Part shown: in pieces, positions 38,040 through 48,878 of the stretch
Layout: each line of letters opens with the position of its first letter
How positions within the stretch are numbered: position 1 is the first letter of the stretch
Origin: Allolobophora icterica
Taxonomy: Eukaryota; Annelida; Clitellata; Crassiclitellata; Lumbricidae
NCBI GenBank assembly: GCA_963556255.1
Contig: OY744609.1
Location: 24,140,634 to 24,204,633 of the forward strand
Length of the DNA: 64,000 nt
Direction of reading: 5' to 3'
Translations under genes and position numbers: made by a program
Notes under the pieces: generated by a model
What the model saw: only the letters and a program-made list of their open reading frames with translations
The model's database searches: none
What the model was told of the DNA's origin: nothing

Positions 38040-38185
38040 GAAACTGCATTCCAGTTGCTATACCGCCATATTTTATTCAAATCTCAAGACTTTACTCTTC
38101 AGCAGGGGTTGGGTCGGGAGTGCTTCTGAGTAGATAACCTTGAAGAGGCGCTATATAAATTCTCAATAATGAATGAATGAATACT
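38040..38185 (+). repeat. CR1/L2-like LINE 3' end
   Basis: The C-terminus LKTLLFSRGWVGSASE-stop is followed by TTGAAGAGGCGCTATATAAATT and an (AATG)n tail. Same family as 30620-30940. Confidence 0.75.
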
Positions 38186-38700
38186 GCAAAACTCAGCTAC
38201 AGCATGATTCCTTAATACACAGTATCTGTTATACCTACAGTCAATCAATCACTAAACAAACAATTTAACTAAAAATCTTTCTTTGACACAACCTCACTCT
38301 AGTCAATCCAAAAGAGAGTGGAGTGCTGAGAAATCAGTTCTTGATAGACCTATCATATAGATTTTCTTGAGAAACGTCCATCAGGTTTTGTTCTATCTCA
38401 GTAACCTGAACTTGCAGGTACACTGGAAAAAATTGGGACCCACATCGCGTGACTTGTTTTATATAAATAGGCTGTGTTATGAGTAGTAACTTGTAACTAC
38501 CATATAACTGTCTTAAAGATGGACAGCTGCAGAGTTTATATCCTGGTGTTTCACTTAAATCAGCTGCCTATAGTAACATCCACTCAAATTTTCAGGAACC
38601 AAAAGATTGCCATTTCAAGAAATGTGACTCGATAATTTGAATGAACATCAAAGATCAATGAGATGCAACACCTTTCTTAAGCTAACCTTAACATCAACAG
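38186..38700. other. intergenic stretch
   Basis: Nothing recognised. No further CHEK1 exon found on the minus strand. Confidence 0.4.
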
Positions 38701-38749
38701 TGTACTAATGTACTCGTTCCATAACCAAGTGCATTACGAATTGCAACTT

Positions 38750-38820
38750 GACAGGGCTTTAAACCTCCGACCTCTGGCATGACAGTCCAGCATGCTAATA
38801 ACTAAACTAAATAACACCCC
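38750..38820 (-). repeat. tRNA-like SINE head
   Basis: Minus strand: TTTAGTTATTAGCATGCTGG (A-box-like), GGAGGTTTAAAGCC (B-box-like). Not a full tRNA. Confidence 0.4.
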
Positions 38821-38844
38821 AAAATCTTAATTATAATCTCGTAC

Positions 38845-39903
38845 CATTTTCTGTCGTTTTTAGGTTGACTATCTTCACTGCAACTGCTTCATGTGTTTCT
38901 CTGTTCACAACCAGCTTCACTCTGTTTAGCATTCACATGGGAAATGGTAAGAAGCGGATGAGAAATAAATGTATATGTTATCAAGCACTTAATCTATGCT
39001 GTTACAAGAGAGACCTTTCATGCTGTTTACATATATCACCAGAAAGCAATAGAGGCATATGTCACTGGGAGAAAGCAAATGAGCACGAAGGATTTGCTCT
39101 AGGTCCCTACACAGCATTGCATTCCCATGTTACCAATATACTGGTGGTAGGGATAGAGTTTGCAGTAACAGACACCAGCAGAGACTAATATTTTTTTATT
39201 TTACAGATGTTGCTAGTCATAATGAAGAGTAGAAGATTGGTCCTTTAAGCTAAACCTGAGAAGCAGACATGTTTCTAAAGCATTAGCAACTTCATTTTCT
39301 TAGCCACGGTATTTGAGGACAGTTGGCCATTCCTCTCCCTCACTGTTTTCATCTTCCCACCAAATAATACTGTCAACAGATGCATTTTGTAGATGAAGCT
39401 GCTACAGAGTTCTAGTGAAGCAGTAAATTTGAAAAACCAAAAGGTAAAACAATTGCTCATTTATAACACATCCCTTTCAATTACAGTTCTTAGAAAGAAG
39501 TCTTGCATTGAAGGATACTTTGGCTAAAGCACGAGCATGACAACAATACTCAAAAAACTGGACAATCCTTTCCTAAAGCCAGTAGGTTACATGGCTTGTC
39601 AAATTCCTAACACACATAACTTTGCAATTTGAAGCAGAAACAGAACTCTGCAATTGTCAACCCTATCAAGACTAACAGCCAAACTCAAGTAAACCAGACC
39701 CCAAGGTTATTGGTTTAGCTATCCGTCATTGTAGATCATACAAAATGTAAGTTTAAAAAGCAACAATCAAAACTGTTCATAGAAATCTAAAGAATAAGAA
39801 AACACTTCAGAAGTTCTTACTCTTCATAAGCTCCTTCCTCAAGTGTCTTAACAAAGTTCCATCCTTCCACAAATGGTGTTACCATCTTATCAAAATTTGT
39901 GAC
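38845..39903 (-). pseudogene. CHEK1: CHEK1 (checkpoint kinase 1) N-terminal fragment
   Basis: Exon 1 (39903-39821, ATG at 39885) reads MVTPFVEGWNFVKTLEEGAY-E, and exon 2 (38921 to about 38845) reads VKLVVNRETHEAVAVKIVNL. Joined in phase 2 with proper acceptor and donor, they match the start of the CHEK1 kinase domain, including the lysine-bearing AVAVKIV strand. The ATP-binding loop, GEGAYG in the family, is EEGAYE here; each change fits one G-to-A transition. No later kinase exons (HRDIKPEN, DFGLA) are found in the 2.8 kb up to the U-box gene's end. Most likely a truncated, decaying copy. An assembly gap or rearrangement of a real gene is the alternative. Confidence 0.75.
39225..39440. repeat. 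dispersed SINE-like repeat, copy B
   Basis: TTGGTCCTTTAAGCTAAACCTGAG, then CATTTTCTTAGCCACGG and CCTCTCCCTCACTG, matching the copies at 7465 and 50085. Lies inside the CHEK1-fragment intron. Confidence 0.6.
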
Positions 39904-41080
39904 CTGTTTTAAATTTACAAAATATAAAAAAAATGGTTGAATATTAATAATCAATTTAATTCATCCACTTGTTATTCTTCACTCTTAAAAGTAATGTCTG
40001 AGCAGAACAGACACTGGCATTTATAAGTAGAACACTGGCAGAGATATGCTCCCTCATTTTGATGCACATTCAGTGTTGTCTAGGGTGGTCCTTATTTTAA
40101 AACTTTTATACTTTCCTTATGGAGCATCCTCTAGCTTTTAATCTGAGTAATAGTAAATTTGTTTTAGCATGACTACTTTGGTGAAGAAGGTGACTCAACA
40201 AAACTGCATTATAATTAAAAGAGAATGTTTACTGTGTCTAACACAGAATTTTATGGATACCACTGCAGTTTATGCAATGAAAGTTAACATTAATTGATAG
40301 TCAATGTGGTTGATGTTTGAAAAATATGCCTTGAAATGCTATTTACTGATTGATTAGTGTGCATCTATCTAGTAAACTTGATCTTTGCAATTGTAGTATC
40401 TTTTACAGCTAACAGAGAAGTCTTCCATCAGGTGTTAGGTAATGTGATACACTGGAACATTGAAGATATGCTGGAATACTGGTCATTGGATATAGTTGTA
40501 AATGTCAAATACAAAACTAGTTAAATTCTTTAAAAATCACAGACTTGCCTTAACTGCTACTGATTTCCACCACTGTACTGAACTGTAACTGTTAGTTTCA
40601 TTAAGTCTGCACTACATTTGCATCAATACAACAGAAGTTTGTAATTTTGTAGACTTGTAATGGCAGCTGCTTGTACTCTATCTACAAAAACCGACTATAG
40701 GAAAAGAGTGAATTGTGGTTAATTGGCCAGATATCAGATACACTCAGTTATACAAAGCTACCAAACAGGAAAGAAGTCATGGCACTGTTTTATCATTGCA
40801 AAAATAACCAAGTAAAGAGTAACAGGACCTGGTGTTGGTCGTTCAACACCGAATGATTTTCTTAAACTGTGGGCAAAGGCCCGTTTCCACTGCACATCAA
40901 GAAGCTTGCCATAAAGAAAATTGAAGGCCTCTTCAAACACTAAGCCGAACTAAGGCCTGGAGCACTTGTGAACCAATTAATGGAATATGCCGCGACACAA
41001 CAGCAATCAACGAAGTGGAGCATATATCCTTCTATAAAATAATATGGATCCGTTGTGCCTCACTTATCAGCGTCACATCC
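39904..41080. other. intergenic stretch
   Basis: AT-rich. A 60-codon minus ORF at 40758-40940 (FEEAFNFLYGKLLDVQWKR) is intriguing but I cannot assign it. Confidence 0.35.
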
Positions 41081-41089
41081 TAGAAATAG

Positions 41090-41560
41090 TTTTAGAAGCA
41101 GTTGTTGTACATGCTCTTGGACCTTCCAGAGGTCCAGACCTCAGGCTCTTGAAATGCTTCCACTGGGAATATGTTGACAGGTCAGCTACTAAATAGAAGC
41201 CTTGGATGATATTACGAGCAAAACTGTTTAAAGTTTTGCATGTGATATCATTGCCTTTGCCACAGGTCAGCTACAGCAATTTCAATCACACAACGAATAT
41301 CGAGAAATATTCAAACTTACTGTCGTCTTTCTGCATGGAGTATATCAGCTCCCCGAATTGATCTTCGGCTTATCCAGGATATCGACATTCCATAAGGACA
41401 TAAATTCTACTATCTCTGACACTGCTATAGAGAAGATCCTATGGCATCTGTGGTACCTGTCAGAGGAACTCACAGCACTGGCATTTTTGATGATGAGGTG
41501 CAAGATGACATGAAACATAGAATGATCCTCTCTGTGCAGTGCAGAACATCCACTCAATAG
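41090..41560 (+). pseudogene. remnant of a transposon-associated gene
   Basis: About 41270-41520 is open without an ATG and reads EYREIFKLTVVFLHGVYQLP and EKILWHLWYLSEELTALAF. The HLWYLSEE-type motif occurs in invertebrate proteins linked to mobile elements (from memory, family name uncertain). Frameshifted upstream, so decayed. Confidence 0.4.
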
Positions 41561-41799
41561 TGGCTGGATCTACCAGATCCAGTCAGTATCAAGGCTTAGC
41601 AACTGGAACACTTTGTGACATTCAGCACCCACAGAAATTTTGACATTACTGGACTATTGAGATATTTAGACAATTTCTTTTTTGTTCTGTCTGGCCACAA
41701 TTTCTGCACATTTTTTATACTCGAATAACATAAGTTGTCACTGAAAATTCGTGTGTAGACTGTCTTGAACATAAAATATATTACAATTTTAGGGAGCAC

Positions 41800-42390
41800 A
41801 GTTTGGGCAAACTTCTAGTTATCTACAAATTTCTTTTTAAAACCTGGACTGACGAATAGAAAGAGGGGATAAAATCGTAAAAAATGTTGTTTCCCATATG
41901 TGCATATATGTTAAAAACTGACAGAAATAGTCCCAGGAAATGTAACAAGTTTAAAAAATTTATTTTTTGGCCGTGTTTGACAAAACTGTGCGGTCGTCAA
42001 GGGGGCGCGTAGTTTGGGGAACTTTGGGTACTCAACGATTTTCTTTTTAAAAAAACTGGACGGACGGATAGAAAGAGGGGATAAAATCCGAAAGAATCGT
42101 GCTTTCCTTATGTGCATAAGTTAAAAACTGACAGAAATATAACAAGTTCAAAAAATTTAATTCTTTGGTCGTGCTTTAAAAAAAAGTGCGGTCGATAATG
42201 TGGGAGAAAACTTTGGGTACTCTAAAAATGTCTTTAACAAAAAACTGGACGGACGGATAGAAAGAGGGAATAAAATTCTAAAGAATGCTACTTCCCATAT
42301 GTGCGTATGTGAAAAATTGACAAAAATATAACAAGTTAAAAAAAATCACAAAAATGCGTGGTCGTCAGGGGGACGCGTAGCTAATTGCCG
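41800..42390. repeat. three diverged tandem repeats of ~190-200 bp
   Basis: Each unit carries TTTAAAAAAACTGGACGGACGGATAGAAAGAGGG, CATATGTGC, AAAACTGACAGAAATAT-AACAAGTT and GTGCGGTCGTC (anchors near 41845, 42055 and 42248). The array abuts the 3' end of the RTE-type LINE, so it may be a pre-existing satellite or part of the element's 3' region. Confidence 0.75.
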
Positions 42391-42411
42391 AATATTACCA
42401 CATGATCTTCT

Positions 42412-45400
42412 TTATGTTCTCTGCCCATTGGCAGGTTCGTATGACCAATGACGCCATCGTTCTCTGTCTTGTGCTCTTCTCTTCAGTCCACTGTATCCTT
42501 CTTCTTTTGTCATCATCCAGTCTAGCAGCATTGCCCTCGGTCTTCCTCGCGTCTTTCTCCCCTCCATCCTTCCCTCCATGATGTCTCTTAGCAGTGTCTC
42601 ACTCCTTAGGATGTGCCCGATCCATTTCCTTTGTCGTCCGCGTATAGTACTTATGAGTGATCTTTGTTCTTCTACCATTTGCAGGATTTCCTCGTTCGTC
42701 CTCCGTTCCACCCAGCTAACTCTCTCCATTCTGCGCCACACCCACATCTCGAAGGCCTCCAATCTTTTTATGTCGTCCTTCCTCATTGTCCATGTCTCGG
42801 AGCCGTACAGCACCACACTCCACACCAGTGTCTTCACCATTCTCTTCTTTAGATTCTTGCTTAAGGTTCCTCTCATCAGCTCTCCTCTTTTGTAAAATGC
42901 ATCTTTTCCCATGGATATTCTTCTTTTTATTTCCTCGTGGCATCTTGCATCGTCTGTGATCACACTTCCTAGATAGCAAAACTTCTCCACCTGTTCTATT
43001 TCTTGTCCGTTTAGTGTGATCTTTATTGTTTGTGGTATTATACCGCTTCTCTTGTTTATCTTCATTACCTTTGTCTTCTTTACGTTTATTTTCATTTCAT
43101 ATTCCAGTGATACCGTATTTAGACGATCCATCATCCTTTGTAAGCCCTCCTGGCTAGTTGCCAGCATCGCCTGGTCATCTGCAAATCTCAATGCCTTCAC
43201 CCTTCTTCCTCCTACCTTTATCCCCTCCTCCATATCGTCTAGCGTTTCTCTTATGATCTCTTCTATATAGATGTTGAATAGGATTGGTGACAGTGGGCAT
43301 CCTTGTCTTACCCCTCTTCCTATTTTTCCTGGTTCTGAGTACTCTCCATCAACTCTTATTTTCACTCTTTGTCCCATGTATAGATTACCTATCAATCTTC
43401 TTTCTCTCCAATCCACCCCTTTTCTTCTCAGTATTCCCATTAGCTTTCTCCAGTCTACTCTGTCGAAAGCTTTTTCATAGTCGACGAAGCAGATATATAT
43501 GTCTTGGTCATGTTGGATGCTTCTTTCTGCTATTATCCTCAATGCTGCTATCGCATATCTTGTCCCCTTTCCCTTTCTAAACCCATATTGGTCCTCTCCC
43601 AAGCAATTTTCTGCTTCCGCCTTTGTCTGCAGTCTCTTTGTTATAATTCTTAGCAGGATTTTTGATGCATGTGTCAGAAGGCTTATCGTGCGATGGTCTT
43701 CGCAATTTGTTGCATTCTGCTTCTTCTGTATTGGTATAATTATTGTCTGCAGGAAGTCCTTTGGCCATTCTCCCGTGTTGTAGATGTCCCGGCATAGTTG
43801 CACCACCTCGCTCATTGCCTTCTCTCCAAGATTTCTGAGTATTTCTATTGGGATGTTGTCAATTCCTTCCGACTTCCCATTCTTCATGTCCTTAATTGCA
43901 GCCAAGACCTCCTCTCTCATCACCTCCGGACCCATGCCGTCCTCCACCTGTGTTTCTTCCTGCTTCCGTTCTTGTTTCCTCATTTCTTCCTCGATGCTTC
44001 CACTTCCTGTATATAATTCCTCCACATATTCCTTCCATCTTTCCCTTATATCATCTGCGTCCTCCAGTAGTCTGCCGTCCTTGCTCTTGATTGCACCTCC
44101 TCTTCCTGTATTTTGCTTCTTGCTTAGTGATTTTATTTTACCGTACACCAAATCGCTTCGCCCCTGTTCCTGCAGGAGTTCCAGTTCTCTGCACTGCTCC
44201 TCCCACCACATTTCTCTTGCTTTATCCGTTGTTCTTCTCAGCTGGTTGTTAAGTCTTCTATATTCCTGTTTAGCCTCCTCTGTACTTTGATGTTTCCATT
44301 TTCTTCTCTCCTCCATGTCTTTTATCATCTCTGTTGTTATCCATGGTTTACGTGGTTCGTTTCCCTTTTGGAATCCTATCGTTTCAGTCGCCTCTTTCAT
44401 CAATGCCTCTTTTAGGTTCGTCCACCTCTCTTCTGTTTTTGTTCCCTCTTTTAGATTTTCTACTTTTTCCTCTAGGTTCTTCGATACTTCTCCCATCTTT
44501 GTTTTTATCATTTCTTTGTTCCACTTCATTTTCTTCACTCTTTTCTTTTTGATGAACTTAAGTTGTAGGCTCACTGTCATAGCTACCATGTTATGGTCTG
44601 TATCTGCATCTGCCCCGGGAAGGGCTCTCGCATTCTTCACACTATTTCTGTACCTCTGCCTTACCATTATGTAATCCAGCTGGTATCTTTCCCTGTCTCC
44701 TGGTGATTTCCACGTGTACCTTCGTCTTTTTTCCTGCTGGAACCATGTGTTCGTTATTACCAGTCTTTGCCTTTTGCAGAATTCCATTAATTTCTCTCCT
44801 CTCTCATTTCTCTTCCCCAATCCGAATTTCCCTATTATACCTTCCTGTTCGCCCTCTCCCACTACTGCATTCCAGTCTCCCATTACTATCACATAATCCG
44901 TACCTTTGATGTCTTCTAATCCTCTCTCTATTTTCTCATACATGTCATCCACCTCCTCTTCCTTATGCGCCGACGTAGGCATATACACCTGTACTATTGT
45001 TATGTCTACTGGGTGTGCATGTATTGATACTATTATCATCCTATCTTCGACTCTTTCTATTTTCGTCACACATTTGGCTGTTTTTTCTGACAGAAGAATT
45101 GCTACCCCGTTTTGTCCCTTGTCTCCTCCAGTGTGGACAACCCTATAGCCATCGCTCACGAAATCTCCTCCCTCCTTCCATCTTACCTCTGCCAAACCTA
45201 GTATGTCAAGCTGCGCTCTTCTCATTTCTCCTATGACGTTCGCGAGCTTTCCTGGTCTTGCCATTGTTCTTATGTTCCAGGTCCCTATTTTTAGCCTTTC
45301 CTTTTCCGTCTCCGTCCCTATTTTGAAGGTTTTCGCTTGTTGACGACCGAGGAAGCCTTGTCTTCCCCTGCCGAACGCGACTCTCCCCAATGTCTGGTTT

Positions 45401-45441
45401 GAATCGTTAACGTTGTTATCTGAATTTCTTATTGTCGTCAT
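42412..45441 (-). CDS. RTE-type LINE endonuclease-reverse transcriptase, intact ORF
   Basis: 1009 codons without interruption. Encodes an APE-type endonuclease (residues ~50-290: [11 protein letters not shown]85 in [16 protein letters not shown] with D189/N191, D256 in QLDY, TDHNM with H283) and a reverse transcriptase (~510-800: [17 protein letters not shown] with D654, [13 protein letters not shown], and FADD at 753-756 as catalytic box). The C-terminal region is basic with [13 protein letters not shown] and [12 protein letters not shown]. Single-ORF organisation and motif content match RTE/CFDP2-like LINEs. All key catalytic residues are present, so the copy could be active. Target-primed reverse transcription is the family's mode. 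The minus-strand leader (45442 to ~45735) contains in-frame stops and is the likely 5' UTR. Confidence 0.93.
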   Translation of the reverse strand: MTTIRNSDNNVNDSNQTLGRVAFGRGRQGFLGRQQAKTFKIGTETEKERLKIGTWNIRTMARPGKLANVIGEMRRAQLDILGLAEVRWKEGGDFVSDGYRVVHTGGDKGQNGVAILLSEKTAKCVTKIERVEDRMIIVSIHAHPVDITIVQVYMPTSAHKEEEVDDMYEKIERGLEDIKGTDYVIVMGDWNAVVGEGEQEGIIGKFGLGKRNERGEKLMEFCKRQRLVITNTWFQQEKRRRYTWKSPGDRERYQLDYIMVRQRYRNSVKNARALPGADADTDHNMVAMTVSLQLKFIKKKRVKKMKWNKEMIKTKMGEVSKNLEEKVENLKEGTKTEERWTNLKEALMKEATETIGFQKGNEPRKPWITTEMIKDMEERRKWKHQSTEEAKQEYRRLNNQLRRTTDKAREMWWEEQCRELELLQEQGRSDLVYGKIKSLSKKQNTGRGGAIKSKDGRLLEDADDIRERWKEYVEELYTGSGSIEEEMRKQERKQEETQVEDGMGPEVMREEVLAAIKDMKNGKSEGIDNIPIEILRNLGEKAMSEVVQLCRDIYNTGEWPKDFLQTIIIPIQKKQNATNCEDHRTISLLTHASKILLRIITKRLQTKAEAENCLGEDQYGFRKGKGTRYAIAALRIIAERSIQHDQDIYICFVDYEKAFDRVDWRKLMGILRRKGVDWRERRLIGNLYMGQRVKIRVDGEYSEPGKIGRGVRQGCPLSPILFNIYIEEIIRETLDDMEEGIKVGGRRVKALRFADDQAMLATSQEGLQRMMDRLNTVSLEYEMKINVKKTKVMKINKRSGIIPQTIKITLNGQEIEQVEKFCYLGSVITDDARCHEEIKRRISMGKDAFYKRGELMRGTLSKNLKKRMVKTLVWSVVLYGSETWTMRKDDIKRLEAFEMWVWRRMERVSWVERRTNEEILQMVEEQRSLISTIRGRQRKWIGHILRSETLLRDIMEGRMEGRKTRGRPRAMLLDWMMTKEEGYSGLKRRAQDRERWRHWSYEPANGQRT

Positions 45442-45735
45442 TTTTCATTTTACTCGGGATGAGATAGGGAGGTGGTTTCCCGTTGCCTTCCTCCCGGTGT
45501 TTTTATCGGGAGACACCATCTCTCTGCGTCGGTACCGTTGATCGTCCGTCCTTCGGTTTCTTCACCCATGGGGCACACGCTTATACCGGCGTGTACTCGG
45601 TCGTCCACCATGTACTTCGTTTCCAACAGGGGGGCCACGTGAAGGCGACGTGGTGGACATTTGAGCAGCAGAGGCTTTTTGAGTCGCTTGCTTGCCCCCT
45701 TTCCACCCACATGATCCTTGAAACTGTTTTGTGAC
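45442..45735 (-). mobile_element. probable 5' UTR of the RTE-type LINE
   Basis: Reading toward the ORF, GC-rich sequence of different composition from the flank ends in ...SLSHPE-stop just before the LINE ATG. The boundary is estimated from composition only. Confidence 0.4.
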
Positions 45736-45754
45736 GAAAAACCGTACCACCGAA

Positions 45755-45930
45755 AATGCTGCTTAATTGTAGCTTTCGGGGATTCGGCTTATTTTTTACA
45801 TTCCATTCACTTCAGGATTCGGTCCACACTAGTTTTCGGCATAGGCCTATGGAACGCTTGGTAGAAAACTGCTTTCGGCGATTCGGCTTATTTTTGCAAT
45901 TTTATCGCTTTCAGCGATACGGGTAGACCC
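45755..45930. repeat. GCTTTCGGCGATTCGGCTTATTTTT repeats
   Basis: Three degenerate copies near 45772, 45818 and 45879 border the LINE's 5' end. Could be internal promoter repeats of the LINE or local satellite. Confidence 0.5.
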
Positions 45931-46374
45931 ATTGCCTTCTAGATAGGCTAGATGAAAATATTTTCTTGGTCGATAAAGGGTTAAATAAAACTAAAATCCG
46001 TATTCGTCTTCGTTTCAGATTACATTTTTTCTACCACACTATCTTCAGAACTTTGCCGATAAACATATTGAATTTCCCGCCCACGGATGCACGTAGGCCT
46101 AGGGCCTATTGCACTTACAAGTTACAATTGCCCACACACAAGTTTTGAAAATAGCTTGCGCCTCGACTCACCAGTTGAGTTTTCAACATTAAGTCTCAAT
46201 ACCAGGGTATAACGAGCATGATAGAACGTGTAATATTAACGCATTTACTCCAAGGTTAATTTCGCGCAATAAGTTTGTTTGAAAGCCATAGGCCTAATGT
46301 GATGTCAACATTCTATTTACGCTAGATACCCTAGCCTCTCTGGTTTTATAGCGCTAAACTTGTAAAGACTCGCC

Positions 46375-46480
46375 ATTCGCAATCGGAATCGTAATCTCCA
46401 AACTTCTAAAGCGCCACTCAAAGTTCAAGCGCAGGGAACCAGCTTATTCACGAGCGCTACGTCAAATTAGGCCTAAAGGG
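46375..46480 (-). repeat. LINE 3' tail-like fragment
   Basis: Minus strand CTTTGAGTGGCGCTTTAGAAGTTTGGAGATTACGATT resembles the recurring 3' end. Weak. Confidence 0.35.
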
Positions 46481-46703
46481 GTTTTCCAGAGAGTTGTCCA
46501 CAAGAGGTCCGAGTCCGGTTTCCAGATGGCAGATCAAGACAGAAGGCAGAGCAGCTGGCGGGTGTCGTTTAGGGCGAGAAGAATTAGAAGGCAGAGAATC
46601 AGATCAGTTTAAGTTTATTGTTCCCCAAAAGACATTGTTAGAGTTATAGTAGGCCCTATACGTTCGAAGATGAATAATATTGATCGTCAGCTATGGCCTT
46701 GGC

Positions 46704-46931
46704 CAGTGCTTTTTTCTGGAAAAAAGTTCCGGAACGGAACAATAGGTTCCGGAACTGAACAATTATGGGCGGGCTAAAATTCCGAGAAAAACGGGATTGG
46801 GGGTGGGAGGGGTCTCAATAAACACTGAAAACAGTTCAAAACGCTGAAATTAAATTAAAATAACTAAATTATTGTTTTTATTATTAAAATTTAAAAAAAT
46901 TCCGGCGCGTTCCGGCTGAAAAAAAGCACTG
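46704..46931. mobile_element. 228-bp hAT-type MITE
   Basis: CAGTGCTTTTTTCTGGAAAA and (reversed) CAGTGCTTTTTTTCAGCCGG ends. The 8-bp flank is GCCTTGGC (46696-46703) versus GCCTTGCC (46932-46939). Internal GTTCCGGAAC motifs. Confidence 0.85.
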
Positions 46932-46954
46932 GCCTTGCCAATAAAAGGAATCTG

Positions 46955-47240
46955 GTAATTATCCTCCTGCGGGTGCCTCCCACATCCTAGAACGACTCCA
47001 CAGTGCGCACTCGGGGGTTAATGGCATCATTAGTCGCGCGAGCGAGACTGTATCGTGGCCAGGACTTACGGCAGGCATCAAAAGAGTTTCTGAGACCTGT
47101 GAAATATGCGCCCGCTATCAGCATTCCGTTCAGAAGGAACCTTAATTTGCTGCCTCACCCTGCTCCGAGTCGACCAAGGCAAAAAGTCGGGGTGGATATT
47201 TTCACGTTTTCCGACACTGACTTCGTTTAATATTTTCAAA
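46955..47240 (+). pseudogene. Ty3/gypsy integrase fragment
   Basis: Reads ILERLHSAHSGVNGIISRAS, ETVSWPGLTAGIKRVSETCE then ICARYQHSVQKEP-stop: the H-C-C zinc-binding domain of gypsy integrases with a WPG motif. After a frameshift, RPRQKVGVDIFTFSDTDF resembles the start of the catalytic core. Truncated and stop-containing, so dead. Confidence 0.8.
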
Positions 47241-48878
47241 CTGACAATTAGGCCTACGCAGTATGATTACAGATCAGTATGAACGGATCGATGATCACAA
47301 GTTGTTACAGGAGTCGAATTTTAACTGTATACGGCGGCCTTGCAAGGCGCCCATCACGTCCTACATCTCATTTTCACAAACGCGCCATCTCGCGAATGAT
47401 GGGCTGAGTGGACCTTGCGAGGGTTGCGGTAGGCGATCCCGCTACCTACTACTGTTCTTCCCGCCAGTGATGTTATCACTACTCTATGGACCCCCTCCAA
47501 TACCATCTTCGTAATAGAATGCAGAAATTCACTTTTCCAAAAAAGACAACAACTATATCCCTCGTTTTCGCTAAAAGAACTCTTACTAACCGAGCAAACT
47601 CTTTCTCTCATAATGTAGGCCTACTAAGTTGGGGCATGTCAGCTTTTTCTCAACAAACGAATATTGTATTGTATTAATGCATGGCCTGTTGTAAGAGTTG
47701 CTTGTGTCCTGCTGCTGATGTCTTTGTCAAATCGAAACTTTGAAACCTCGATTAAAACAAAAAGCAAAATATTAAGTGAACGAAGTCGCTAGGCCTAGCA
47801 GCCGACAGCTTAGCGACTGGTTGAGGGATTAACGATGGCGGCGGCGGCGGGGACTACTTTGAATAAGCTGGTTCCCGCGACTTAGCTTTTTTGGGCACTG
47901 TAGATCGTCTCTAGATTACGATTACGATTACTCTGACTCATAGCTGAACCTCCGCCTTTCAATAATTCTCAAATAATAATAAGAGTGCACGGTTTCCAAA
48001 AATATCAGAGAAAGAAAACTACAATTTGAAGAACGCCGTGAATAGGCCTAAGCTGGTGCCCTGCACTTGGCTTGCGAGTGGCGCTTTAGAAATTTGGAGT
48101 TTACGATTGTGATAATATAACGAGAAGACCAGTGAAAGGAGACGTATGCGCTGTCAGGTCGGGTTGTTTTTTTTATATTGTTTTAGAGATATTGGAATTC
48201 AGACGGTGGAGCTAGTGGGTGGATCAGAGTAAAATATCGTGAATGTTTTGAATGTAAAGCCTATGGAGTGAATGGTGAATAGCTGGCGAATGTAAGAAGG
48301 CTGAGAGGTTTGAAGGGCGGTACGTGTAGGTAAGGGGTAGGCTAGGCCTATACATTTAAGAACAGAGGTTATGTGGTGGTGTTTGGGAGTTTTGGTGACT
48401 GCGCTTGAGACAGATGAGCGACGGAATGGGCAGCGGAACGAAGAATATAAATTTATCTGCTCTTATCACAACACTTGATCATTATCATAAACATTAGACC
48501 TATCATCCATTTGTCGGCGATGAGTAGGCCTACGAGTTTGTACGAGATTGTTTCTTAATTAGTTCGTTTACAAATCGCATAGACTATTTTCCTCCTATGT
48601 AGGCCCTAGGCTTATAGGCCTACATACTTGCTTTTGATTAATCGGTCTCGAACCAACTTTTACAGATTTTAATCAGTTCCAAAGCGTTGTGTTTGTGGAT
48701 TGACTGGATTGAGTGCTAGGAACAAAACTGGGTTTTGTAACGCATTTTTATGTTCTGTGAAAAATTGCATTATTTACACAAGAAGATATTACGCATAATA
48801 TTATTCGTCAGAAAACGGCGGTGTCACCAGAAGTTGGCGCAGGTAACCGACAAGGAGGGAAATCACTCTTTGGAAAAC
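47241..48878. promoter_or_regulatory. 5' flank of the MIS18BP1-like gene
   Basis: Contains GC-rich islands (GATGGCGGCGGCGGCGGGG near 47834) and TAGGCCTA words, no convincing exon. Promoter role is inferred from position. Confidence 0.3.

Noticed and set aside
14100..38820. Possible tRNA genes at 14118, 26825, 30478 and 38750
   Set aside because: Only A- and B-box-like words; acceptor and anticodon stems do not pair convincingly, so classed as SINE heads.
42578..45236. Many plus-strand ORFs of 60-168 codons
   Set aside because: Shadow frames opposite the LINE ORF; Ser/Phe/Leu-rich reverse translations.
47834..47885. ATGGCGGCGGCGGCG start as first exon of the MIS18BP1-like gene
   Set aside because: Short frame ends at a stop within 17 codons and no in-phase donor fits exon 2.
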